64,000 bases of DNA from Paenibacillus sp. FSL M7-0420 (GTDB lineage Bacteria; Bacillota; Bacilli; Paenibacillales; Paenibacillaceae). Made by a program: the position numbers and the translations under genes. The stretch is from assembly GCF_038002345.1 (NCBI RefSeq), contig NZ_JBBOCJ010000001.1:6634001-6698000 (forward strand), given 5' to 3'. Under the pieces are notes generated by a model that was not told the origin of the DNA, ran no database searches, and worked only from the letters and a program-made list of their open reading frames with translations. Each line of letters starts with the position of its first letter. The first letter of the stretch is position 1. Below are positions 45,574-55,914 of this stretch, one piece after another.

Positions 45574-46746
45574 TTACTCCTTCCCCTTTTCCACATTCGT
45601 CGGAATGTGAATTACGATTGTTGTGCCCTGGTTCTCGGCTGATTGTATTTCCATTCTTCCCTCCAGCAATTCCACGCGTTCGCGCATACCCACCAGACCG
45701 AAGCTTTCCCGGTTGGCTTGTTCACTGATTTTTTTCACATTGAAGCCTAAGCCATTGTCTTTCACGACAATCTTGATCAATTGAGCCTGATAAGTAATCT
45801 CTACCAGTACGTAGCTCGGGTAAGCATGCTTCGCCGCATTGGACAGACCCTCCTGCACCAGCCGGTATACCGCCGCTTCCATTGCCGAGGACAAACGGTG
45901 CTCCTTCCCCCTGGTTTCAAAAGAGGTGCGGATCCTCGTCTTCTCCTCATAATCATGCACATACTTCCGCAGAGTCGGAATCAGCCCCAAATCATCAAGC
46001 GCCATCGGACGCAGGTTGAAAATCACCTTGCGCATTTCTTCCAGGCTGTATCTTACCTGCCCCTTTAAGTCTATTACTTCGGCTTGTACCAGCCCAAATT
46101 CCTGCTTTACCAGCATTCTTTCTACAATTTCCGTCCTTAGGACTAGATTCGCCAGCATTTGAGCAGGACCGTCATGAATTTCCCGGGCAATTCTTTTCCG
46201 TTCCTCTTCCTGAGCCAGGATTATTTTGAGTCCAATCATCTGGCGGTTCTTCGCAGATTCGACAATTCGCGTCACTTGACCTAGTTCTCCGGACAGATAT
46301 TCCAGGACAACGCTCATTTGCGAACCAATCGATTCGGCACGTTCTACAGAATTTTCGACACTGCGAACCCGCATTTGCAATTCATCGCGTCTGCTCCGCA
46401 GATAAGCTTCTCTCTCCCTGGTCATCATCAGCTCCAGCTGCAGCTCCGTCGCCTTCTCATAAGCAATCCGGATATCCTTCTCCGTATAGCGGACAAAATC
46501 CCGGCTGACCTCTGTCAGCCGGATCCGGGAGCGGTGGTACTGCTGCTCCAGCTTGTCTACCTTTTGCAATGTTTCATCCGTTTCTTCCATGACCCGCTGC
46601 AGTTCTTTGTTGAGTGCAGCAAGCTCATCCCGTGCCACCTGCAATATTTCGAATATCTGATACTTGCTGCTCTCCATCACGTCGATGGTGTTTTTAATCA
46701 CCCGATCTATCGCATCGGCTTGAAATTCCACGGATGCTTGCCCCAT
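45574..46746 (-). CDS. degS: Sensor histidine kinase DegS
   Basis: 390-aa cytoplasmic kinase without membrane helices, as in Bacillus. The N-terminal 180 residues are a long coiled-coil sensor (LAALNKELQRVMEETDETLQKVDKLEQ). The HisKA_3 domain has the phospho-acceptor in AREIHDGPAQMLANLVLRTEIVE (His about 190). The C-terminal HATPase has VVKDNGLGFN and GLVGMRERVELLEG. Phosphorylates DegU, whose gene follows after 4 bp. No good ribosome binding site is seen before the ATG; instead a nested hairpin (46751-46800) ends 4 nt upstream, which may control translation. Confidence 0.95.
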   Translation of the reverse strand: MGQASVEFQADAIDRVIKNTIDVMESSKYQIFEILQVARDELAALNKELQRVMEETDETLQKVDKLEQQYHRSRIRLTEVSRDFVRYTEKDIRIAYEKATELQLELMMTREREAYLRSRRDELQMRVRSVENSVERAESIGSQMSVVLEYLSGELGQVTRIVESAKNRQMIGLKIILAQEEERKRIAREIHDGPAQMLANLVLRTEIVERMLVKQEFGLVQAEVIDLKGQVRYSLEEMRKVIFNLRPMALDDLGLIPTLRKYVHDYEEKTRIRTSFETRGKEHRLSSAMEAAVYRLVQEGLSNAAKHAYPSYVLVEITYQAQLIKIVVKDNGLGFNVKKISEQANRESFGLVGMRERVELLEGRMEIQSAENQGTTIVIHIPTNVEKGKE

Positions 46747-46750
46747 TTCT

Positions 46751-46800
46751 ATCGAATCGTATTAAAGGCTTTCCTTTATACTAACATATCACGATTCGAT
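46751..46800 (-). promoter_or_regulatory. Nested hairpin immediately upstream of degS
   Basis: ATCGAATCGT (46751-46760) and ACGATTCGAT (46791-46800) are perfect 10-bp inverted arms; inside them TAAAGG/CCTTTA forms a second 6-bp stem. The outer arm ends 4 nt before the degS ATG. The distal arm lies over the last codons of the upstream gene. Confidence 0.6.
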
Positions 46801-49518
46801 AGTTACGGTCTTAGTGTTCTGTTCCCATTTTACAGTGAGTCCGAGCTGTTCTGTCACGAGTCGAAGCGGTACTAAAGTCCTGGCATTCAGAATCATCGGT
46901 GCTACTTCAGCACTCTGCCGCTTCCCGTTCAGTACGAACTCCTTCTTATTCACGGTCAGATCGAGCGCCTTAGAGCCCCGAAGGACCATAATCTTCTTTG
47001 TCTTCGCATCCCAGACCGCATTGCCGCCGAACGCGTCCAGAACATATTTTATCGGCACATACGTACTGCCGTCCTTCACGATCGGCGCGACATCAATCGG
47101 CCGCTTGGTACCATTAACCGTCATCGCCTTGCCGCCAATGCTCATCGCCGCTGTCCCTTTGGGCAGTCCCGCCTCACTGGAGAGCGATGGCATCACGAAG
47201 GAAATATTATCAAAAGCCACTGTCCCCGTCTTGGCCCGTTCATCCTGGCCTTCTTCTACATTTACCACGTAAAGTCTCTTAAGGGAAGCTGGGAATTTAA
47301 TCCCTGAGCCGGACAGATCGATATTAAGCGTCTTCCAGCCGTTCCAGTCGATAACTTTCGCCAGATCAATATAGGCCGTCTTTCCGCTGGCATCTGTCAG
47401 CTCTGCACGCATCCAGTTCAGGCTCATGTCCCCCATCACATCGACTGACATTGAGGTTGCCGCCGCCGGAATATCCTTGCCCTTTGTACCGTTGAACTGG
47501 GCGTATGCGTACATTTTACCGGTGCCAGCACTCATATCGTAGCTAAGCGATAAGACCTTCGAGCCTGCGCGCTCTGCGCTGCCCGCAGCTACTGCTGCTG
47601 TTCCAGTGACGCCTGCCGCATTGGTTGTGAACGCGAACGGATAATTGGCATTCTCGAAATCCTCCCACGCCGTAGCAGCTGCAGTAGACAAGACAACCGC
47701 CGTGCTGAAGCCGTCATAGCGGGCAATCGCATATCCGGTAGTTACGCCGGGATCGACTGCCTCCACTTTAAGCTTGCCGTCCCCCACACTTCCTTTGAAG
47801 CCGATGAACTCCCACTTCAGTGCGGTTGCCGGAACAGCTATCGTTGCTCCGCTCTTCGACACCGCGTTAACCGGAACCGATACTGTGGCCCCTGCTTGCA
47901 GCGGTGCAGTTGCTGTACCTGCAATCAGGCTGGACAGGTCTTCTCCGCCCAGAACGGTGACCTCGGTCTCGGCACTCGCTGTTCCGCTGGTCGCCTTCAG
48001 CTTGACGGTTCCCGGCTTGACGGCCGTGGCTTCGCCCGCATTCACAGTGACACTGCCGCCGCTTGCGGTCCAGGCCGGATTAGCCGCCGCTACATCCACC
48101 GGATTGTAGTACGTATCATACCCCTTTAGGGAGTATGTGGCCTTTTGCCCGATTAACAGTACCGAACTGCCGCTGATCTTGATCCCTTTCACTTCACCTT
48201 GCGGAGCAGAAGTATAGACCCCTACGCCGTTAACGATTGTGCGCTGCTCCTTGCCGTATTCGGTATTGAAGGTAAGTGTAGTCGAGGTTTCAGCCAGCGG
48301 GCGGTCTACCATCGTTGTAGAGCCCCCTCCGTCCAGATTAATCCCTTTCCACACCCCGATATTCGTCATGAAGGATTGCAGCTCTGTCAACGACAGACCT
48401 GCACTATTGCTGTTCTTCTCGGCTGCAATGACATATACGTACCTGCCATCCTGGGAATAGCCCAGCGCTGTACGCGCCCGGTACCCGCCAATGCTGCTTG
48501 TAGAACGGGAGAACGACGACGCCTTGCCGTTATTGACCAGAATCGTATGCCCCCCGATCATCATCTGCAGCGTAGAAGGATCGAGCTCCTGCTGGGTGGT
48601 TTTGGAACGGAGCTTGTATGTGCTGCTTAGCTTCTGCCCTTCAACTAAATGGGCCTTGACAAACTGGGCAGCCAGCCCGTGTGTACGGAGAATATAGCCT
48701 CCCTTGGGCACCTTGACCGGCAGGGCCGAATCCAGCGAGATCTGGGTAATGATATCATTCTCTACCAGGACCTCCGTCGGTGTAGTAGAGCTGCCCTTAG
48801 GCCGCTCCAGCGCTGTCCATGCATCCGTATAGATATACGCGGCATTAGCATGACTGTAAGTCGAACTGCCGCCTTCGGGATTGTAGGCCCCTTTGTTGAT
48901 GCCGGACAGCGGGAACTGGGAGCCATCCTCTGCGGTCAGCATCCCCTCAAATGTATATTCATCAATCATAGGTTTACGGTCCTTGGTTACTGCAAAAGCA
49001 TACATTCCGTTCAGCTGTGAAGGAGTGGACACCAGCACACCGCCGGATACCTGACCGCCAATCGGTGCACCTTCTCCCCCGGTATTGAAGTAATCCCCGT
49101 TCACCGCCGCGACCGCACCTGTCTCAGCCGCCATGCCCCCGGTGCTCTGCCGTGTCGTCAGATTCCCGCCTTTGCCGGTCATTACATCCAGTGAGACATA
49201 AGGATTATTCAGATCGACACGAATGACGCTGGCCAGTCCTGTCGCACTCTTACCGGAACGCACCGTGGTAAATTTGTATTTCATCATCATCGCACCGGAA
49301 GTGATAACCTCTTCACTCAGTTTTGTCGCCGAGAAGGACGCTGCTGCTTGTGCTACCGGCGCAGTGCTTGCGCCCAGCCATCCTGCACCTTCACTCCCGA
49401 CAACCGGCATGATCCAGATTACACCCGCCAGAGATGCAGCAATCCATTTTTTAGCAGGCGACCATTGATTTCCCCGTGTGTGCTCTGTACTCTTTTTCCC
49501 CATGAAAAACTCATTCAT
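46789..49518 (-). CDS. Secreted phosphodiester glycosidase family protein (909 aa)
   Basis: A signal or anchor helix (about residues 26-42) is followed by a phosphodiester glycosidase (NAGPA-type) domain, about 95-440, with GAVAAVNGDYFNTGG and the LDGGGSTTMV active-site motif. Then come Ig-like/BIG2 modules (about 445-530) and a carbohydrate-binding-like beta domain (about 620-770). The last 120 residues hold two copper amine oxidase N-terminal-like (stalk) repeats (YVPIKYVLDAFGG, LVPLRLVTEQLG). The family removes phosphodiester-linked sugars; for this protein a cell-wall or exopolysaccharide target is inferred. GGGAGAG lies before the ATG; an ATG at codon 6 is an alternative. Confidence 0.82.
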   Translation of the reverse strand: MNEFFMGKKSTEHTRGNQWSPAKKWIAASLAGVIWIMPVVGSEGAGWLGASTAPVAQAAASFSATKLSEEVITSGAMMMKYKFTTVRSGKSATGLASVIRVDLNNPYVSLDVMTGKGGNLTTRQSTGGMAAETGAVAAVNGDYFNTGGEGAPIGGQVSGGVLVSTPSQLNGMYAFAVTKDRKPMIDEYTFEGMLTAEDGSQFPLSGINKGAYNPEGGSSTYSHANAAYIYTDAWTALERPKGSSTTPTEVLVENDIITQISLDSALPVKVPKGGYILRTHGLAAQFVKAHLVEGQKLSSTYKLRSKTTQQELDPSTLQMMIGGHTILVNNGKASSFSRSTSSIGGYRARTALGYSQDGRYVYVIAAEKNSNSAGLSLTELQSFMTNIGVWKGINLDGGGSTTMVDRPLAETSTTLTFNTEYGKEQRTIVNGVGVYTSAPQGEVKGIKISGSSVLLIGQKATYSLKGYDTYYNPVDVAAANPAWTASGGSVTVNAGEATAVKPGTVKLKATSGTASAETEVTVLGGEDLSSLIAGTATAPLQAGATVSVPVNAVSKSGATIAVPATALKWEFIGFKGSVGDGKLKVEAVDPGVTTGYAIARYDGFSTAVVLSTAAATAWEDFENANYPFAFTTNAAGVTGTAAVAAGSAERAGSKVLSLSYDMSAGTGKMYAYAQFNGTKGKDIPAAATSMSVDVMGDMSLNWMRAELTDASGKTAYIDLAKVIDWNGWKTLNIDLSGSGIKFPASLKRLYVVNVEEGQDERAKTGTVAFDNISFVMPSLSSEAGLPKGTAAMSIGGKAMTVNGTKRPIDVAPIVKDGSTYVPIKYVLDAFGGNAVWDAKTKKIMVLRGSKALDLTVNKKEFVLNGKRQSAEVAPMILNARTLVPLRLVTEQLGLTVKWEQNTKTVTIES

Positions 49519-49742
49519 TTCAGTGTAACTCTCCCATCTATTTGTACTCTTCTACTTCGCTATCAAGCTCCCGATATCAGTTCATAGTAATAGACTATAC
49601 CTTTAATAGACTGAATTCAGCTCGAAAAGTTGCGAAAATTGGAGAGAACTAGCAGGTTTTACCGGCTGGGCGGAGTCACGCTGGAGCTGTCCAGGCATGC
49701 TAAAAAGACCTCTGAACGCATAAAACCTCTTCCCGCAAAAAA

Positions 49743-49768
49743 AGCACCCGGCCCATAGACCGGATGCT
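49743..49768 (-). terminator. Terminator after the SLH/Ig protein at 49790
   Basis: AGCACCCGG pairs with CCGGATGCT (8/9), followed by a seven-T run on the minus strand. Confidence 0.85.
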
Positions 49769-49789
49769 CTGCTTAACTATACAATCCCC

Positions 49790-52700
49790 TTACAAATAGC
49801 CTGCTGTCTTAAGCATCCGCTGCAGCATGACCGCAGCCTGCCCTCGGGTAGCATTACCCTGCGGCTGGAATTGCGTGGTGCTGACTCCCTGAATAATCCC
49901 CGCCTTGACCGCCTTGGCTACAAACTCGATACTCTGGCTCAGGATTTTCGCCCGGTCCTTGAACGGGCTAAGCGTATCCATCACCGATGCACTCAGCGTC
50001 ACCGATTGCCCCGTGTACTCCAGCGCTCTCACCATCATAATCGCCATCTGCTCACGGGTAATCTTATCCTCAGCACGGAAGGTCCCGTCCGTATTGCCGG
50101 TGATGATGCCGGCTTTGGCAGCGGCTTCTATGAAATCACTTGTTTGTGTAAAAGGACGTACATCCTTGAACTGGGAAGCTCCACCGCGTACTGCCTGTAG
50201 ACCTAAGCCCCGGCTGAGCATCACAGCGAACTCAGAACGGGTGATCGGCTGATCAGGCTTAAACACAGTTCCGTAGCTGCTATCGATGATATTTTTGGCG
50301 GCTAACTCTGCTACAGCCGTCTTACTCCAATGGGAGGTCATATCTCCAAATGTACGCAAGGAGATAAACACCCCCACCACCTGGTTACCATTCGTGCGTG
50401 CACTAACAACGCTATTACTGCCCACAGTAGCAAATTGGGCCGGCAAATAAATAGCATCATTGTATGTCGAATCTACGCCAGCAGCCATTGTTTGTGCGGA
50501 GTTCAGTACAGCAGCATTACGAACAGTGTATTGCCCTTTTACATTTAACTCTTTGGCGTTGGAATAGTTATCTTTAATAGAACCAGTTAGACGTAAATCT
50601 ATAAGACCGGTAACGTTACGCATGGCCTGACTTCCTATTTTTTGTTCGAAAGAATAGAACGTCCCGCCTGGAACACTCTCCATACGCAGAACAAGTGAGA
50701 CCTTATCGATATCTGTCCCCAAACTAGCAATTAGCGAATTCACATCAATATCGCTTAGTTTTACACCATACATATGATCTCCGTACCGGATGATCAGCTT
50801 TGCATTTTTGTTGCTTGCGGCTGCATCCGATAGTGCTTTTAATGGAACGGTAACATAGGCTGATTTCTCTGTAGAGGGAACCTCGAATACCAACTCATCC
50901 GCACCTGCAAGCTTCAGATATTGATAACTGGCAGCCATTCGCTCTGCATTCAGATCATATCTTTTAACCATTTGCTTGTAGACCGAGAGATCTGTAACCG
51001 CAAGAGCAGAATCACTCTTCAGTAGCGGGTACTCCTTGCCAAACTCACTGGCAGCCAGGGTTCCCAGATAAGAAGGGCGGCTTCCGTTGCCGGTTACACC
51101 AGTGGTCAGATTCTGAACAGACAATGAGTTGAAGGAAGGAAGCGAGTTCCCGTTCGTGTCTGTAATCATCCCCGCTCCAGACAGGTAAGAGAGCTCAACC
51201 TTTTGTCCGGCCGTCACTGCTTGCGAGAGATTCAATTTCAAAAGAGTTCCGGACAGGCTGAAATCCTGAACATCAATGCTGCTTCCATCAGCCTTTACCC
51301 CAAACTGATTGACATACAATTTCGAAGAGGACTGCATGCTCTTGGTAAAGGTAACATTAAGTTCATTGCCTTTCACCGTAGCTACGCTGATCTCGGATAC
51401 TATCGTGGCTGAAGTTACAGACACTGGCTGAAGATCAACATAGGCTGCACGATTACCATTCAGATCACTAAGTCCAAGAGTACCTGGAACATAGGATACC
51501 GTCACTGTTCCGCTAAGCGGCAAAGCAGTCTGAAGGGTCAATGTAGCCTGCGATCCACTCACCGATACATTAGTAACATAGTTGGGTTTGCCGCCAACCA
51601 GTACAGAGAACTGGCTATTCATCGGTAAATTGGTTGTGGACAGGCCTTCGTTATAATTCAGAATGATCTTATTGCCCGCACCCGTCGCATTCTGGAACAC
51701 CGGCGGCACATTATCCTTACTGTTACGGATGTTAAACTCAGCGAAGTTGGCGATATTCTGCCCCAGAGAGCTAACCAGCGGATACGAACCGGCGTAGTAG
51801 GATACCCGGACCGACTCCGAATTGCCCACCTCCGAACCTACTGTTAAATACAAGGTGTTGCCGCTGGAGCTGACAGAGTTCACCCCAAGAGAGTAGCCGT
51901 CAGTCGTTACCACAAACTGATCATACGCATAAGGAGAGACTATTTTGAGCGTATCATTGAAGGTCAGTGTCACCGTTCTGCCAGTAATTCTGCCTTCTTT
52001 GGGTGTAGGGAGCGCCGATTCTATAGTATTAGTGATCTGCTGTCCAGAAAAGGTAGGCGCAGCATTCCCGCTCGTATCCTGAATTGTCCGCACGCCGCCG
52101 GTATAGCTGATTTTTACATTCTGGCCTACAGCTATGCCTGTGCTAATCACTACAAATACACTATCTCCTTGAATATAGGCACTCTCAATATTCCGGACTT
52201 CCTCATTGACGGTTACGCCGAAGCTGGAAGCCAGCAGCGCCACTGAAGCATTAAGTGTCTCATTATACCTCAGGCGGATCGTCCGGTTATTCTCCAGCAC
52301 TGCGCTCGTCAGCGAGGGTGGAGTCTTATCTATGGCCACAGTACGGAAGCTCCAGGACTTGGTACCGCTTAATCCCTCATACTGCACACTGGGGTCTGCG
52401 GCATCTGTGAACGCTCCTTTGGCGATGTCGATATAATAGATCGTATCTGATTCCAGCGCTGCGGACGGCTTAATGATGAATTCTTTAGCAGAGGAGCCTT
52501 GCTGAACTACCGCATCCACTTTAGATCCATTGCTTTTGTATAGAACAACCCCGTTCGCGACTGTGCTATTGTAGACAACCTCCCGGTTGAAATTAACCGC
52601 AATCGTTTTGGAGATATCTACTGATTCACTGCGGTCCGCTGGTGATAACGCAGCTACAGACAGACTTGTCAGTGATGCCGTCGTGAACGTCCAGGAGTAC

Positions 52701-53818
52701 GGGCCTGAAGCCGGAAAGAGATGACCATCCTGATCATAAAAAGCTCCCTGCGGTATAGTCACTGTATATAGTGTACCGCTCAATAGCGGTGAAGCTGCGG
52801 AGGCTGGCAACAGAGTGATTGTCGAGCTTCCCCCACCGGTAACATTCGTTGAATTGACATTCAACCATCTTGTTCTAGGGTCCCCTACACCTGGAGCGAC
52901 CGAGATTACTCCAGAGGCCGGACTCATCGGGCGGTCGAAGTATAGCTTCAGGGCTCCACTAACCGATGCGCCAAAAGAGGCATTGGCCGGAGCCGTAGAT
53001 GCAGAGATAGTACCCGTGCCGACCGTGGAGAAGCTCCAGCCGCTGCCGCTTGCTATCCCCTGATAGGTTGTATTATTAGCATCCTTGAATGCATAAGCGT
53101 CGATAAGCACATAATAATTCCCGCCGGACGGAAGCTTATTAGCCAGTGTCAACGTCACCGTTGTCGAGGAATCTGCACTCTGGAAGGCTACCCCAGGTTC
53201 TCCATCTCTGATCGCAAACTCCTGTATAACCGCGTTATCCGCTGACGAGAGCAGCCTGACGCTGCCTCCTCCGGCTGTAAGGACTCCAGATAAGCGTATA
53301 CTCAGCTCCGTTAAGCTTGCAGCCTCTACCCTGGAATTGATGGCAGGAGACACGCTGCTTGCTGTAATCGCCGGATTTACCTCCGGGGCTGTCGTGAACT
53401 TCCAGCTTGTTGCCGCAGATTCATTGCCTGCACTATCCTTGAACAGCCCCTTAGGCACACTTACACTATATGTTTTGTAGGGAGCAAATTTAAGGCTGGC
53501 GCCTAGCTTGATCTCGTAGCTTGACGAGTTTCCGATTAGTCCTGCACTCCCGATTGCAATTTCCGTAAATACCGTTTCGGCATTTACATCTGTAATGGTG
53601 ATTTTCCCGGCTTGCGGGATCACTTGGCGGTCAAAGCTAAGCCCCAGTGAAGCCCCGACATTTACAAAGGCAGCCCCATTCGCAGGAGCAAAGCTGATTC
53701 CGAATTCTGAAGCGGCGTATACCGCTGATGTATGTATACCGATAGCCGGACTGCCCAGACCAAGCAGCAGATTGCCTGCAATGATAATTGCCGTTCCTAT
53801 TCTTAATTTCTTTTTCAT
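49790..53818 (-). CDS. SLH-anchored protein with multiple Big_5 and SwmB-like Ig repeats (1342 aa)
   Basis: A signal peptide (MKKKLRIGTAIIIAGNLLLG) precedes four bacterial Ig-like Big_5 domains (about 40-480; motifs ASSLSLSFDRQVIP-type, YSVSVPKGLFKD, WSFTT) and four or five SwmB-type repeats (about 490-900; GNKIILNYNEGLS, VTVSYVPG). A connecting region follows, and three C-terminal SLH repeats (about 1160-1340; FKPDQPITRSEFAVMLSRGLG, FRAEDKITREQMAIMMVRALE, FQPQGNATRGQAAVMLQRML). The start at 53818 has AAAGGGG 11 nt upstream; the earlier in-frame codons lack one. A rod-like S-layer-associated protein; ligand unknown. Confidence 0.85.
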   Translation of the reverse strand: MKKKLRIGTAIIIAGNLLLGLGSPAIGIHTSAVYAASEFGISFAPANGAAFVNVGASLGLSFDRQVIPQAGKITITDVNAETVFTEIAIGSAGLIGNSSSYEIKLGASLKFAPYKTYSVSVPKGLFKDSAGNESAATSWKFTTAPEVNPAITASSVSPAINSRVEAASLTELSIRLSGVLTAGGGSVRLLSSADNAVIQEFAIRDGEPGVAFQSADSSTTVTLTLANKLPSGGNYYVLIDAYAFKDANNTTYQGIASGSGWSFSTVGTGTISASTAPANASFGASVSGALKLYFDRPMSPASGVISVAPGVGDPRTRWLNVNSTNVTGGGSSTITLLPASAASPLLSGTLYTVTIPQGAFYDQDGHLFPASGPYSWTFTTASLTSLSVAALSPADRSESVDISKTIAVNFNREVVYNSTVANGVVLYKSNGSKVDAVVQQGSSAKEFIIKPSAALESDTIYYIDIAKGAFTDAADPSVQYEGLSGTKSWSFRTVAIDKTPPSLTSAVLENNRTIRLRYNETLNASVALLASSFGVTVNEEVRNIESAYIQGDSVFVVISTGIAVGQNVKISYTGGVRTIQDTSGNAAPTFSGQQITNTIESALPTPKEGRITGRTVTLTFNDTLKIVSPYAYDQFVVTTDGYSLGVNSVSSSGNTLYLTVGSEVGNSESVRVSYYAGSYPLVSSLGQNIANFAEFNIRNSKDNVPPVFQNATGAGNKIILNYNEGLSTTNLPMNSQFSVLVGGKPNYVTNVSVSGSQATLTLQTALPLSGTVTVSYVPGTLGLSDLNGNRAAYVDLQPVSVTSATIVSEISVATVKGNELNVTFTKSMQSSSKLYVNQFGVKADGSSIDVQDFSLSGTLLKLNLSQAVTAGQKVELSYLSGAGMITDTNGNSLPSFNSLSVQNLTTGVTGNGSRPSYLGTLAASEFGKEYPLLKSDSALAVTDLSVYKQMVKRYDLNAERMAASYQYLKLAGADELVFEVPSTEKSAYVTVPLKALSDAAASNKNAKLIIRYGDHMYGVKLSDIDVNSLIASLGTDIDKVSLVLRMESVPGGTFYSFEQKIGSQAMRNVTGLIDLRLTGSIKDNYSNAKELNVKGQYTVRNAAVLNSAQTMAAGVDSTYNDAIYLPAQFATVGSNSVVSARTNGNQVVGVFISLRTFGDMTSHWSKTAVAELAAKNIIDSSYGTVFKPDQPITRSEFAVMLSRGLGLQAVRGGASQFKDVRPFTQTSDFIEAAAKAGIITGNTDGTFRAEDKITREQMAIMMVRALEYTGQSVTLSASVMDTLSPFKDRAKILSQSIEFVAKAVKAGIIQGVSTTQFQPQGNATRGQAAVMLQRMLKTAGYL

Positions 53819-53950
53819 TCTTAAAAAAACCCCTTTCAGCCCTTCCAGCACTTCTTGTATTTGTATACTGTTATATTTCGGCTAAAGGGCTTCCAAAGTT
53901 TAGAAGATGACGGCTGAGGGCACATCAGCTTACTTTTTTCACAAAAAAAA

Positions 53951-53989
53951 GCCCATATAATCCCCCCTGATGAGGGGTACTATATAGGC
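53951..53989 (-). terminator. Terminator of metK
   Basis: GCCTATATA...TATATGGGC with a CCCC/GGGG core forms a long stem, followed by TTTTTTTT on the minus strand. Confidence 0.85.
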
Positions 53990-54043
53990 ATGATTATAAT
54001 TTGATGACATTATGCAAACTAGCTCAATTCATTTGCTGCAACT

Positions 54044-55246
54044 TTAAATTCCGGACTGGGCTTTTAACAAATCCGCCTTATCCACGCGTTCCCAAGGAAG
54101 GTCCACATCGGTACGGCCAAAATGTCCATAAGCTGCTGTCTGTCTATAGATAGGCTTACGCAGATCCAGCATTGAGATGATTCCTGCTGGACGAAGATCA
54201 AAGTTATCGCTGATCAGTTGAACCAGCTTCTCCTCACTGATCTTGCCCGTTCCATATGTATCCACATTGATCGATACAGGGGTAGCAACACCGATAGCAT
54301 ACGCCAATTGAATCTCGCACTTGTCAGCAAGGCCGGCAGCGACCAGATTCTTCGCTACATAACGAGCCGCATAGGCTGCAGAACGGTCCACTTTGGTCGG
54401 ATCTTTACCGGAGAAGGCTCCGCCGCCATGACGGGCATAACCGCCATATGTATCCACAATAATCTTGCGTCCAGTCAGACCGGCATCTCCTTGAGGACCA
54501 CCAATCACAAAACGGCCAGTAGGATTAATGAAGTATTTAGTGGCTTCATCCAATAGTTCAGCCGGAACAACCGGAAGAATGACATGCTCTTTGATGTCTG
54601 CCTGAATTTGCTCAAGGGTAATTTCTTCTGCATGCTGGGTAGATACCACGATCGTATCCACACGCACCGGCTTGTCGCCCTGGTACTCAATCGTAACCTG
54701 GGTTTTGCCATCCGGGCGCAGATATTTCAAAGTTCCATCTTTACGGACTTCCGCCAGACGCCGGGCAATCCGGTGAGACAGGGCAATCGGAAGCGGCATA
54801 AGCTCAGGTGTCTCATTCGTAGCGAACCCGAACATCAGACCTTGGTCACCGGCACCAATGTTAGCAGTCTCTTCAGCTAATGACGCAGGGTCCCGATGCT
54901 CAAGAGCAGCATTTACACCCTGGGCAATGTCTGCCGATTGCTCGTTCAAGGAGCTAAGGACAGCACAAGTATTATAATCAAAGCCAAACTTCGCGCGGGT
55001 ATAGCCAATTTCCTTAATAGTATTACGTACGATTGCCGGAATATCAACATATTCAGACTTAGTGCTAATTTCCCCGATGACAAGCACGAGACCTGTTGCT
55101 ACAGCTACCTCACAAGCTACACGGGCATTAGGATCGTTAGCAAGAAATGCATCTAGTACCGCGTCGGATATCTGATCACAGATTTTATCGGGGTGTCCTT
55201 CCGTTACGGACTCAGAAGTAAACAGATGACGCCCTTTGATCGACAT
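54044..55246 (-). CDS. metK: S-adenosylmethionine synthetase
   Basis: Makes SAM from methionine and ATP. 400 aa with the family motifs [34 protein letters not shown] and [19 protein letters not shown]. The ATG at 55246 has GGGAGG 9 nt upstream and gives the usual [14 protein letters not shown] start; the reading frame extends 14 codons further but with no site. The leader was checked for an S-box (SAM-I) riboswitch, usual for metK in Bacillales, and none was recognised. The leader has an AACAGGC/GCCTGTT stem instead. It also supplies the SAM for the two methyltransferase domains in the flagellar cassette. Confidence 0.97.
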   Translation of the reverse strand: MSIKGRHLFTSESVTEGHPDKICDQISDAVLDAFLANDPNARVACEVAVATGLVLVIGEISTKSEYVDIPAIVRNTIKEIGYTRAKFGFDYNTCAVLSSLNEQSADIAQGVNAALEHRDPASLAEETANIGAGDQGLMFGFATNETPELMPLPIALSHRIARRLAEVRKDGTLKYLRPDGKTQVTIEYQGDKPVRVDTIVVSTQHAEEITLEQIQADIKEHVILPVVPAELLDEATKYFINPTGRFVIGGPQGDAGLTGRKIIVDTYGGYARHGGGAFSGKDPTKVDRSAAYAARYVAKNLVAAGLADKCEIQLAYAIGVATPVSINVDTYGTGKISEEKLVQLISDNFDLRPAGIISMLDLRKPIYRQTAAYGHFGRTDVDLPWERVDKADLLKAQSGI

Positions 55247-55371
55247 ACACAACAACCTCCCATATTGTTGATCTGACACTGTATTCAAGGGGGCTCCCTA
55301 GTAGATAACAGGCCAAATATAAGTAGTAGAATAATTTATGATGGCCAATGCCTGTTTTATTCAAAAAATGA

Positions 55372-55393
55372 ACCTTTTCCGGATGGAAAAGGT
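55372..55393 (-). terminator. Terminator of the SASP gene
   Basis: ACCTTTTCC and GGAAAAGGT form a 9-bp stem with a 4-nt loop, followed by TCATTTTTTG on the minus strand. Confidence 0.75.
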
Positions 55394-55453
55394 CTAAGGC
55401 CTTCCTCAAAGGTCATATTATCTTATTTACCGGTGGCTGTCAATTGAAGCCAG

Positions 55454-55726
55454 TTATGCGAAAAGAGACTGCTCGGCCTGTTTGATCAACCTCTTTGTGA
55501 TTTCCCCGCCAACAGATCCATTATCTCTGGAGCTTAGATGCCCCAGATATGGAGTTCCTCCAGAAACGCTTGCTCCGCCAATCGTACCCAGCTCAGAAGC
55601 AAACTCTGTGTCCATCCCGCCGCCGTACGAAGCTCCATATAATCCGAATTCAGAAGCAATTTCATATTGCATTTGTTTCAGCATTGCCCGGCTCTCTGGT
55701 ACCACAGTGCGATTTGTACGTGCCAT
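55454..55726 (-). CDS. Alpha/beta-type small acid-soluble spore protein
   Basis: A DNA-coating protein of dormant spores, 90 aa. It has the family's MARTNRTVVPESRAMLKQMQYEIASEFG start, the germination-protease site TEFASELG (about residue 43) and the C-terminal helix GSVGGEITKRLIKQAEQSL. The ATG at 55726 has AGGAGG upstream; 20 earlier codons lack one. Its presence shows the organism forms endospores. No clear sigma-G promoter was recognised upstream, although one would be expected. Single-gene unit with its own terminator. Confidence 0.95.
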   Translation of the reverse strand: MARTNRTVVPESRAMLKQMQYEIASEFGLYGASYGGGMDTEFASELGTIGGASVSGGTPYLGHLSSRDNGSVGGEITKRLIKQAEQSLFA

Positions 55727-55914
55727 GTTACAGCACCTCCTGCGAATTTTTTTAAGATTACAGGTGGTATTGTGTACGAATCCCAAAGGCCTGAGTCGGC
55801 TTAATGTTTGTCAACTGTGGGAATGAGTTCCGGGGTATATGAAGACCCAATATAGGGCATTCTTTATATAGAAAGAAAAATGTCGATTGAAGTGTACTTA
55901 AAAAAGAATTGCAG

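Noticed and set aside
55247..55450. SAM-I riboswitch expected upstream of metK
   Set aside because: No S-box core or kink-turn sequence seen; only a simple AACAGGC/GCCTGTT stem and the terminator of the SASP gene.
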